Shown: positions 1 to 6,655 of the stretch, piece by piece
Numbering within the stretch: position 1 is the stretch's first letter
Layout of the letters: the number at the start of each line of letters is the position of its first letter
Source of the DNA: an uncultured Prevotella sp.
Lineage (GTDB): Bacteria; Bacteroidota; Bacteroidia; Bacteroidales; Bacteroidaceae
Assembly (NCBI RefSeq): GCF_900549175.1
Contig: NZ_URNN01000080.1
Coordinates: 1-15,841 of the forward strand
DNA length: 15,841 nt
Direction: 5' to 3'
Notes under the pieces: model-generated
What the model was told of the DNA's origin: nothing
The model's input: the letters and a program-made list of their open reading frames with translations, nothing else
The model's database searches: none
Translations under genes and position numbers: made by a program

Positions 1-2589
1 CAAGCCACAGAAAGCCGCCGCAAACATGGTGACAACGTGCTCACCCCTCCGGCGAAGACATCGCTGTGGCGGCTGTATTTGGAAAAATTCGACGACCCCA
101 TCATACGCATCCTTCTTGTGGCGGCGGTGGTGTCGTTGGGGCTTGCCTTTGTTGAGGGCGAGTTTGTCGAGACGATAGGCATCTTCCTTGCCATCTTCCT
201 TGCCACGGGCATAGGTTTTTATTTTGAGCGTGATGCCGCACGAAAGTTTGACGTGCTCACTGCCATCGGTGAGGAGCAGGCGGTGAAGGTGGTGCGCGAC
301 GGGCGTGTGTGCGAGATTGCCCGCCGTGACGTTGTCGTGGGCGATGTGGTGGTGCTGGAAGTTGGTGATGAGGTGCCGGCCGACGGACGGCTCATCGAGG
401 CTGTCGACCTGCAGATAGACGAGTCGGCCCTTACCGGTGAACCCATTATATATAAATATGTGTCTACCGACCACGGTGATGAGGCCGTCTCGGGCACTGC
501 TGCCGTGAACGGCAAAGACGATGAAGCCACATATCCCGCCGACGTAGTGTTGCGGTCAACAATGGTGATGGGCGGCGGCGGACGTATGGTGGTGACCGCC
601 GTGGGCGATGCCACCGAGATAGGGCGTGTGGCCCGCGACTCCACAGAACATACGGCGGTGAAGACGCCTCTCAACATGCAGCTCGACCGTTTGGCGTCGA
701 TGATAAGCAAGGTGGGCACCGGTGTTGCCGTGGCGGCATTTGCCGTTTTTCTCGGTCATGACATTCTCACGCAGCCGGTGTGGCATACAGGCGATTATCT
801 GCGTATGGCCGAGGTGGTGCTGCGTTACTTCATGATGTCGGTCACGCTTATAGTGATGGCCGTGCCCGAGGGACTGCCCATGGCCGTTACCCTTGCCCTT
901 GCACTCAACATGCGCCGTATGCTCAAGAGCAACAATCTGGTGCGCAAGTTGCATGCCTGCGAGACGATGGGTGCCGTGACCGTCATCTGTACGGACAAGA
1001 CGGGTACGCTGACACAGAACAGGATGCGGGTGAACGAGATAAAACAACTGCCATGCGGCGGCGCTTCCCGAGAAGAGGATATGGCAGAAACAGCCATCCC
1101 CGACCTGGCAAAATCTTTTGCTCTCAACAGTACGGCCGAACTTGACGGCGACAGTGGCATAGGCAATCCCACGGAGGTGGCTCTGCTGAGGTGGCTCGGT
1201 GAACACGGTGCCGACTATAAGGCGCTGCGTGCCGGGGCTCCGATAGTAGAGCGTCTGCCCTTTTCCACCGAACGTAAGTATATGGCCACCCTGTGCGATG
1301 TAGACGGGGAGAAGTGGCTGTTTGTAAAAGGTGCTCCGGAGATTGTCATGGCACATTGTGCGATTGGCCCGGAGGAGCGTGCACGCGTGACGGAACAGCT
1401 CACCGGATGGCAGAACAGGGCCATGCGTACGCTGGCATTTGCCTGCCGGCGGTGTGACACGATAGATGTTGACGGTATGACATTGCAGGCTGTGGCTGCC
1501 ATAAGCGACCCGCTGAGGGAGGAGGTGCCCGAGGCTGTGCGCCGTTGCATAAGTGCCGGTATAGATGTCAAGATTGTCACCGGCGACACTTCGGCCACGG
1601 CCATGGAGATAGCACGCCAGATAGGGATAAAAGCTGGCGGAGGCATTACCGGACCGGAGTTTGCCGCCCTCAGCGACGAGGAGGCTCTGGAGCGTGTGGC
1701 GGAGATACGGGTGATGAGCCGTGCGCGTCCGGCCGACAAGCAGCGTCTGGTCAACCTGCTGCAACAGCGTGGCGAGGTGGTGGCCGTGACCGGCGACGGC
1801 ACCAACGACGCACCGGCACTCAACCATGCCCATGTGGGGCTTTCGCTCGGCTCGGGCACGAGTGTGGCAAAGAACGCAAGCGACATGACGCTCATCGACG
1901 ACTCTTTCAACAGCATAGTCAGTGCGGTGGAGTGGGGGCGCTCGCTGTACAACAACATCCGCCGGTTCATATTCTTCCAGCTTGTGGTTAACGTCACGGC
2001 TCTGCTGCTCGTGCTCGGAGGGTCGTTTATAGGCACCGAAATACCGCTCACCATCACGCAGATGCTGTGGGTGAACCTCATCATGGACACCTTTGCGGCC
2101 ATGGCCCTTGCCTCGCTTCCGCCCGAAAGTGAGGTGATGAATGACAAGCCGCGCAGCCGGACGGCCTTTATCGTGAGCCGGTCTATGGGCAGAGCCATAG
2201 CTGTGGTGGGACTGTTGTTTTTCGCGGTGCTGATATCGCTGCTTTACTATTTTGAGCATGTGGCGGGAGTGTCGGCAGAGGAGCTGACGGTGTTCTTCAC
2301 CATATTCGTTATGCTGCAGTGGTGGAATCTGTTCAATGCCAAGGCCTTTGGCGGCAGCAAGCCGGCTTTGAACGGCATCATGAGAGACCGCGGCATGCTG
2401 TTTGTGCTCGCCGTCATCCTTGTTGGCCAGTGGCTTATAGTGACGTTTGGCGGCAGGATGTTCCGCACGGTGCCGCTTGATGCCGTCACGTGGCTGTGTA
2501 TTATTGCGGCCACGTCGCCGGTGCTGATGGCGGGCGAGTTGTGGCGGTTGGTGCAGAGAAGAAGACAGACAGTGAAAGAAAATATATAA
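1..2589 (+). CDS. Calcium-translocating P-type ATPase, PMCA type (5' end outside window)
   Basis: Membrane pump that uses ATP to export Ca2+ from the cytoplasm. The frame is open from base 1, where residues before the GTG at 37 (SRRKHGDNVLTPP) match the family's N-terminal domain, so the true start lies upstream and 37 is not the start. Counting from base 1: TGEP actuator loop at about 145-148, PEGLP in membrane segment 4 at 289-293, DKTGT phosphorylation site with Asp332, KGAPE nucleotide-binding motif at about 443, and GDGTNDAP hinge at about 598-605. About ten hydrophobic segments are visible in the usual 2+2+6 pattern. VNLIMD (691-696) in segment 6 is the Asn/Asp calcium-ligand motif of PMCA-type pumps. 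The C-terminus is short and has no obvious calmodulin-like regulatory tail, as expected in bacteria. ribF follows 21 bases downstream on the same strand. Ion specificity is inferred from the motifs. Confidence 0.93.
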   Translation, partial: QATESRRKHGDNVLTPPAKTSLWRLYLEKFDDPIIRILLVAAVVSLGLAFVEGEFVETIGIFLAIFLATGIGFYFERDAARKFDVLTAIGEEQAVKVVRDGRVCEIARRDVVVGDVVVLEVGDEVPADGRLIEAVDLQIDESALTGEPIIYKYVSTDHGDEAVSGTAAVNGKDDEATYPADVVLRSTMVMGGGGRMVVTAVGDATEIGRVARDSTEHTAVKTPLNMQLDRLASMISKVGTGVAVAAFAVFLGHDILTQPVWHTGDYLRMAEVVLRYFMMSVTLIVMAVPEGLPMAVTLALALNMRRMLKSNNLVRKLHACETMGAVTVICTDKTGTLTQNRMRVNEIKQLPCGGASREEDMAETAIPDLAKSFALNSTAELDGDSGIGNPTEVALLRWLGEHGADYKALRAGAPIVERLPFSTERKYMATLCDVDGEKWLFVKGAPEIVMAHCAIGPEERARVTEQLTGWQNRAMRTLAFACRRCDTIDVDGMTLQAVAAISDPLREEVPEAVRRCISAGIDVKIVTGDTSATAMEIARQIGIKAGGGITGPEFAALSDEEALERVAEIRVMSRARPADKQRLVNLLQQRGEVVAVTGDGTNDAPALNHAHVGLSLGSGTSVAKNASDMTLIDDSFNSIVSAVEWGRSLYNNIRRFIFFQLVVNVTALLLVLGGSFIGTEIPLTITQMLWVNLIMDTFAAMALASLPPESEVMNDKPRSRTAFIVSRSMGRAIAVVGLLFFAVLISLLYYFEHVAGVSAEELTVFFTIFVMLQWWNLFNAKAFGGSKPALNGIMRDRGMLFVLAVILVGQWLIVTFGGRMFRTVPLDAVTWLCIIAATSPVLMAGELWRLVQRRRQTVKENI

Positions 2590-2610
2590 AAAAGCAATAA
2601 ATCAGGAACT

Positions 2611-3552
2611 ATGAGAGTGATAACACCGGCCGATGGGATGAAGTCTTTAGGGCCGTGCGTAGGTACTATAGGATTCTTCGACGGGGTACACCGCGGTCAC
2701 CGCCATCTGATAAGACAGGTGATGGATGTGGCTGCCGGGAAGGGGATGAAGTCAATGGTGATTACTTTCGACAGGCATCCGCGTGAGGTGCTGCACTGCG
2801 ACTTCCGTCCGCCGTTGCTGAGCACTTTCGGCGAGAAGATGGAGCTGATAGCCCAGACGGGAGTTGAGTATTGTGTGGTGCTGCCTTTTGATGAGGCCAT
2901 GGCTTCACTTTCGGCATACGACTTCATGAACAGTGTGCTGTGCCGGCAGTTGGGACTGAAAGTGCTGATAACGGGTTATGACAACCGCTTCGGCCACAAC
3001 CGCAGCGAGGGATTCGACGATTATGTGGCTTACGGCCGCGAGCTGGGACTTGACGTGCGTAAGGGTACGGCCTTTGTGCTCAACGGCGTCAATGTGAGTT
3101 CGTCGGTGATACGTTCGTTCCTGCAGGAGGGTGAGGTGGAGATGGCGCGCCGCTGTCTCGGCTATCCCTACACACTGTCGGGAAAGGTGGTCGGCGGCGA
3201 GCATGTGGGGCACAGTCTCGGTTTCCCCACGGCCAATCTGCGTCTTGACGACAACCGTAAGCTGGTACCTGCCTCGGGTGTGTATGCCGTGACGGTGGCC
3301 TTGCCGGGCGAAACATCGCTGCACCGCGGAATGATGAACATCGGCACGCGTCCCACGTTCGACGGTGACAACATGACGATAGAGACCCATATCTTCGGTT
3401 TCTCGGGCGATGTCTACGGCATGCCGATGGGTGTGTCGCTCGTCGGTCGTCTGAGGGGTGAGCGGCGTTTCCGCAGTACCGACGAGCTGGTACGGCAGTT
3501 GGAGAAAGACAAGGCGGCGGTGGAGGAGATATTCGACACAGATTGTTTATGA
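2611..3552 (+). CDS. ribF: Bifunctional riboflavin kinase / FAD synthetase
   Basis: Cytoplasmic enzyme that phosphorylates riboflavin to FMN and adenylates FMN to FAD. The length, 313 residues, is normal. The N-terminal nucleotidyltransferase half shows GFFDGVHRGH (21-30, the HxGH-type site), TFDRHP (52-57), GYDNRFGHNR (122-131) and SSSVIR (163-168). The C-terminal riboflavin kinase half starts near residue 186 and has GFPTAN (204-209), a Tyr-Ala-Val strand, and IETH with the likely catalytic Glu258. The ATG at 2611 is preceded by CAGGAAC, a weak ribosome site, and fits the family's N-terminus. It sits 21 bases after the ATPase stop and 22 bases before the protease start, so the three are probably one transcript. 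Confidence 0.96.
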   Translation: MRVITPADGMKSLGPCVGTIGFFDGVHRGHRHLIRQVMDVAAGKGMKSMVITFDRHPREVLHCDFRPPLLSTFGEKMELIAQTGVEYCVVLPFDEAMASLSAYDFMNSVLCRQLGLKVLITGYDNRFGHNRSEGFDDYVAYGRELGLDVRKGTAFVLNGVNVSSSVIRSFLQEGEVEMARRCLGYPYTLSGKVVGGEHVGHSLGFPTANLRLDDNRKLVPASGVYAVTVALPGETSLHRGMMNIGTRPTFDGDNMTIETHIFGFSGDVYGMPMGVSLVGRLRGERRFRSTDELVRQLEKDKAAVEEIFDTDCL

Positions 3553-3574
3553 CCGTATAAAAAGAAAAGAGATA

Positions 3575-4330
3575 ATGAAGAATGCTTTGATTTATTTGAT
3601 GGTGTTTATCGCCATTCAGATTGGCGCTACATCCGGCGTGCGGGTGTTGTGGCAACTGACAAGTGGCACGGGTGACCTGACGGCCATGATGATTATCGTG
3701 GCTTCTGTTGTTTTCAGTCTGATTACCATGACAGTGTTTCTGCTTGCACGGTGGGCGGAAGTGTCACGCAACTATGTTCGTTCGCAACCTTGGGACGTTC
3801 TTTTCTGGTGTGTCGTGGCTGCCTTGGGGGCCATCGTGCCGTCGGCGTGGCTTCAGGAGCATATGCCCGAACTGCCCAATCTGCTCGACGTACAGATGGA
3901 TATGGTGCTCAGAGAGCGTTGGGGCTATGTGGCCGTGGGCTTGCTGGCCCCTCTTGTTGAAGAACTCGTGTTCCGCGGAGCCATCCTCCGTGCCCTGCTC
4001 GGTCAGTGGAAGTCGCGTCCGTGGATGTGCATAACGGTTTCGGCGCTTCTGTTCTCCCTCGTTCACGGCAATCCGGTGCAGATGCCCCATGCCTTCATCA
4101 TAGGTCTGCTTCTCGGATGGTTGTACTTCCGCACGGGCAGCATCGTACCCGGCGTGGTGTATCACTGGGTGAACAATACCGTTGCTTATGTCATGTACAA
4201 TCTCATTCCCGTGGCAGACGCTCCGCTCGTGACGTATTTCGGTACGGACACACGTGTCATGCTGGCCTTGCTTTGCTCGCTCTGCATGCTGATACCGGCA
4301 TTGTTCCAGTTGGACAGGAGGATGAGGTAA
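3575..4330 (+). CDS. CPBP-family (Abi/CAAX-like) intramembrane glutamic-type protease
   Basis: Polytopic inner-membrane protein of 251 residues, probably a protease of the CPBP/Rce1 superfamily. The substrate is unknown. The conserved motifs are all present: EELVFR (129-134, the EExxxR motif with Glu129, Glu130 and Arg134), FSLVH (160-164, FxxxH) and HWVNN (197-201, HxxxN). Hydrophobic stretches lie at about 3-25, 36-58, 75-92, 116-127, 151-163, 172-185 and 226-245. The open frame extends upstream to 3458 inside ribF. I chose the ATG at 3575 because it follows the ribF stop by 22 bases, has AAAAGAGAT just before it, and gives a proper membrane-type N-terminus (MKNALIYLMVFIA). Bacterial members are linked to membrane-anchored processing, bacteriocin self-immunity or unknown roles. 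Nothing nearby points to bacteriocin production. Confidence 0.88.
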   Translation: MKNALIYLMVFIAIQIGATSGVRVLWQLTSGTGDLTAMMIIVASVVFSLITMTVFLLARWAEVSRNYVRSQPWDVLFWCVVAALGAIVPSAWLQEHMPELPNLLDVQMDMVLRERWGYVAVGLLAPLVEELVFRGAILRALLGQWKSRPWMCITVSALLFSLVHGNPVQMPHAFIIGLLLGWLYFRTGSIVPGVVYHWVNNTVAYVMYNLIPVADAPLVTYFGTDTRVMLALLCSLCMLIPALFQLDRRMR

Positions 4331-4334
4331 GGAA

Positions 4335-4491
4335 AATGAGAGTGTATCAAAATGGCTACACGATGCTTGGTAGGGACATATTCTTGTATTTGTCCGTCTG
4401 TAATATCCTGATATTCAATGGCTTTTTTGCGGACAAATACAAGAATATGTCCCTACTATGTACGTGGACCTTATTTTGATACACCTTCATT
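4335..4491. repeat. Large palindromic repeat between convergent genes (REP/MITE-like)
   Basis: Imperfect palindrome filling the gap between the protease gene and the convergent LOG gene. Outer arms: AATGA then GTGTATCAAAAT (4342-4353) against ATTTTGATACAC (4473-4484) then TCATT, 12 bp perfect plus 5 bp more after two non-matching positions. Inner arms: a perfect 27-bp inverted repeat, 4370-4396 against 4430-4456, beginning GTAGGGACAT on the left. Each inner arm also carries GGACA/TGTCC at its ends and can fold by itself. The segments between outer and inner arms (4354-4369 and 4457-4472) do not pair. There is no transposase. Position and symmetry suit a two-way transcription terminator, and the nested arms look like a paired repetitive extragenic element or a small non-autonomous mobile element. 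The LOG stop codon (4490-4492) lies in the right edge. Confidence 0.85.
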
Positions 4492-5029
4492 ATAGCGGGC
4501 TTCCGCTTAATTTCTCTATCTCTTCAATGTTCGTTGCCACGGCAATGTGGTCGCGCCATGAGCCGCGCACGAATCCGCGCTGCTGCAAATCGTCGAGCAT
4601 GGCGATGAGCGAATTCCAGAAACCGTCGATATTATACAGTATGACGCGCTTCGAGTGATAGCCGATGGTGGCCGATGCCACCACGGTGAATATCTCGTCG
4701 AGAGTGCCGATGCCGCCGGGCAGGGCAATGAACACGTCACTGTGGGTCGCCATAAGTTCTTTTCTGTCGCTGAGGTTGTCGCATGGTATGTGAATGTCGA
4801 TATGCCGGCTTGTGCGTCCGCGCTCCTCCACTTTTGTCGGAACCACGCCTATCGTTCTTGCCCCGTGCTCGCGGGCTGTGCGTCCGATACACTCCATCAG
4901 GCCCAGGTCGCAGCCTCCGAAAACCACCGTATGCCCTTTCTCCGCAGCCCAGCGTCCCAGTTCCTCGGTGGCGGAGAAATACGCGGGAGATATGTTGCTG
5001 TTGGCGGAACAGAATATACATATTTTCAT
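4490..5029 (-). CDS. LOG-family nucleotide 5'-monophosphate phosphoribohydrolase
   Basis: Probable Rossmann-fold enzyme of the LOG (Lonely Guy, TIGR00730-type) family, which cleaves the N-glycosidic bond of nucleoside 5'-monophosphates. Plant and actinobacterial members release cytokinin bases. In bacteria like this the physiological substrate is uncertain. The 179 residues are a normal length. Visible are the N-terminal strand MKICIFCSAN, the FGGCDLGLME loop (37-46), DRKELM (88-93, the RK of the signature), and PGGIGTLDE (104-112, matching PGGxGTxxE with Glu112). The old label lysine decarboxylase for this family is misleading. The ATG at 5029 fits the family's N-terminus and is only 7 bases from a good promoter box. 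The gene is transcribed convergently with the protease gene and divergently from the U32 gene. Confidence 0.92.
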   Translation of the reverse strand: MKICIFCSANSNISPAYFSATEELGRWAAEKGHTVVFGGCDLGLMECIGRTAREHGARTIGVVPTKVEERGRTSRHIDIHIPCDNLSDRKELMATHSDVFIALPGGIGTLDEIFTVVASATIGYHSKRVILYNIDGFWNSLIAMLDDLQQRGFVRGSWRDHIAVATNIEEIEKLSGSPL

Positions 5030-5036
5030 AACGATG

Positions 5037-5068
5037 CAAACTTACTGAAAATAAGTGTAAAAAACAAA
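5037..5068 (-). promoter_or_regulatory. Bacteroidetes-type promoter of the LOG gene, near-leaderless
   Basis: On the minus strand, TTTG (complement of 5065-5068) is followed after exactly 20 bases by TAAGTTTG (complement of 5037-5044). This matches the Bacteroidetes -33 TTTG and -7 TAnnTTTG consensus and its usual spacing. Only 7 bases (CATCGTT) separate the -7 box from the ATG at 5029, so transcription should begin within a few bases of the start codon. Confidence 0.7.
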
Positions 5069-5082
5069 TTCACGGATGGAAA

Positions 5083-5103
5083 AAATTTCATAACTTTGCA
5101 CAT
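5083..5103 (+). promoter_or_regulatory. Bacteroidetes-type promoter of the U32 gene
   Basis: TAACTTTG at 5091-5098 is a full match to the -7 consensus TAnnTTTG. No clear -33 TTTG lies about 20 bases upstream. The surrounding 21 bases are identical to those at 11591-11611 before sufE, which supports a real promoter. The expected leader before the ATG at 5164 is about 60 bases. Confidence 0.65.
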
Positions 5104-5163
5104 CAAACAGGCATGCTCAAGCATAAGAAGATAACAACGATAATACATTAACGACAAACGACA

Positions 5164-6426
5164 ATGACCGGAGCAAACATATCCGATTTTGAAATAATGG
5201 CCCCCGTGGGCTCGCGCGACAGTCTGGCGGCGGCCATCAAGGCCGGTGCCGGTTCGGTGTATTTCGGGGTGGAGAAGCTCAACATGAGGGCTCACTCGGC
5301 CAGTACGTTCACCGTCGACGACCTGCGGGAGATAGCCGCCACATGTGCCGCCCACGGCATAAAGACTTATCTGACAGTCAACACCATCATCTATCAGGAG
5401 GACCTTGGGCAGATGCGCGAGATAATCGACGCCGCCAAGGAAGCCGGCATATCGGCCGTGATAGCCAGCGACGTGGCCGTGATGACCTACTGCCGCGAGG
5501 TGGGGCAGGAGGTGCATCTGTCCACGCAGCTCAACATCTCCAACATCGAGGCACTCAAGTTCTACGCCCGGTTTGCCGATGTGGTGGTTCTGGCGCGCGA
5601 ACTCAACATGGATCAGGTGGCCGCAATCTACCGCGGCATCTGCGAGGAGAACATTTGCGGGCCGTCGGGCCGGCAGGTGCGCATAGAGATGTTCTGCCAT
5701 GGCGCGCTGTGCATGGCCATCAGCGGCAAGTGCTACATGAGTCTGCACGAGGCCAACCGCAGTGCCAACCGCGGCTCGTGCGTACAGATATGCCGCCGTT
5801 CGTACACCGTCACCGACAACGAGACGGGTGCCGAACTGGCCATCGACAACAAGTATATCATGAGTCCGAAGGATCTGAAGACCGTGCGTTTCATCGACCG
5901 CATGATGGAGGCGGGCGTCCGCGTGTTCAAGATTGAGGGCCGTGCCCGCGGTCCGGAATACGTGAAGACCGTGGTGGAGTGCTACCGCGAGGCCATCGCC
6001 GCCGTGCTCGACGGCACGTTCACCGAGCAGCGCAAGGACGGATGGGACGAGCGTCTGGCCACCGTCTTTAACCGCGGCTTCTGGGACGGCTACTATCAGG
6101 GCCAGACCCTTGGCGAATGGAACCGCCACTATGGCTCCTGCGCCACCGAACGCAAGGTCTATGTGGGCAAGGGCGTGAAGTATTTCAGCAAGCTCGGCGT
6201 GGCCGAATTTACTGTCGAGGCCTCCGAGTTCGCCCCCGGCGACAAGCTCCTCATCACCGGCCCGACCACCGGAGCGCTCTATGTCACGCCCGATGTCATA
6301 CATGGCGACCACGGCCCCGTGGACATCGCCCGCAAGGGAACGCGCATCAGCATCGCCGTGCCGGAGAAAGTGCGGCCCAGCGACAAGCTGTTCAGGATAG
6401 AACCAGTCTGTCCATTGGAGCCCTAA
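5164..6426 (+). CDS. Peptidase U32 family protein, probable RNA hydroxylation factor (TrhP/RlhA-like)
   Basis: A 420-residue U32-family protein. Although named as collagenase-like peptidases, E. coli members TrhP (YegQ) and RlhA (YdcP) act in prephenate-dependent hydroxylation of tRNA wobble uridine and of 23S rRNA. The overall order here resembles TrhP. The complete U32 signature is present at 175-193: E175-x-F-x2-G-A-L-C183-x4-G-K-C190-x-M-S. Two further cysteines follow (C206, C210 in GSCVQIC), giving the Cys set thought to bind an iron-sulfur cluster. The N-terminal TIM-barrel-like half begins EIMAPVGSRDSL, and the FKIEGR motif is near 233. After about residue 340 there is a small beta-rich C-terminal domain. 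The gene has its own promoter at 5083-5103 and a hairpin 5 bases after the stop, so it is probably a single-gene transcript. The exact RNA target is inferred, not shown. Confidence 0.9.
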   Translation: MTGANISDFEIMAPVGSRDSLAAAIKAGAGSVYFGVEKLNMRAHSASTFTVDDLREIAATCAAHGIKTYLTVNTIIYQEDLGQMREIIDAAKEAGISAVIASDVAVMTYCREVGQEVHLSTQLNISNIEALKFYARFADVVVLARELNMDQVAAIYRGICEENICGPSGRQVRIEMFCHGALCMAISGKCYMSLHEANRSANRGSCVQICRRSYTVTDNETGAELAIDNKYIMSPKDLKTVRFIDRMMEAGVRVFKIEGRARGPEYVKTVVECYREAIAAVLDGTFTEQRKDGWDERLATVFNRGFWDGYYQGQTLGEWNRHYGSCATERKVYVGKGVKYFSKLGVAEFTVEASEFAPGDKLLITGPTTGALYVTPDVIHGDHGPVDIARKGTRISIAVPEKVRPSDKLFRIEPVCPLEP

Positions 6427-6430
6427 GGAT

Positions 6431-6463
6431 CCTCTTTAGTCCCTGTCAAAGGGACTAAAGAGG
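6431..6463 (+). terminator. Terminator hairpin after the U32 gene
   Basis: CCTCTTTAGTCCC (6431-6443), a 7-base loop, then GGGACTAAAGAGG (6451-6463): a perfect 13-bp stem starting five bases after the stop codon. No strong T-run follows on the plus strand, so the termination mechanism is less certain than the structure. Confidence 0.75.
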
Positions 6464-6492
6464 CTGAGTATTTACAATATCTTCTTACGGAG

Positions 6493-6500
6493 TAAATTTG
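6493..6500 (+). promoter_or_regulatory. Candidate -7 box upstream of the helicase-fusion gene
   Basis: TAAATTTG matches TAnnTTTG and is the only good match in the 192-base gap 6464-6655. A TTTA at 6471 is a poor -33 candidate at 18 bases spacing. The implied leader would be about 150 bases. The rest of the gap is AT-rich and holds no gene that I can recognise. Confidence 0.35.
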
Positions 6501-6655
6501 TTTGTGACTCAGTAATATAGAGGCTGTATTAATAGACAATTCGTTATTCATCTTTGTCATTTGTAGATGAAATGGGAATGTCATACCCAACAATAATAAG
6601 TCGATACAAATACATAATCTAACCGAGTCGTAGACTTGTTTATTACATTGAATTT

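Noticed and set aside
556..2259. Long minus-strand open frame (567 codons) opposite the calcium ATPase
   Set aside because: It is antisense to a gene with all P-type ATPase motifs, its translation is rich in His/Arg and low-complexity runs, and no family is recognisable. GC-rich coding sequence commonly leaves the opposite strand open.
4458..4658. Small plus-strand open frame overlapping the palindrome and the LOG gene end
   Set aside because: It is mostly antisense to the LOG gene and begins inside the repeat. No ribosome site or recognisable protein.
5105..5120. Small palindrome ATGCT-CA-AGCAT in the U32 leader
   Set aside because: A 5-bp stem with a 2-base loop is too small to stand out in a leader, and no regulator site is recognised.
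5026..6312. Minus-strand open frame of 428 codons opposite the U32 gene
   Set aside because: The plus frame has the full U32 signature and its own promoter and terminator. The antisense translation is Ala/His/Gly-rich with no recognisable motif.
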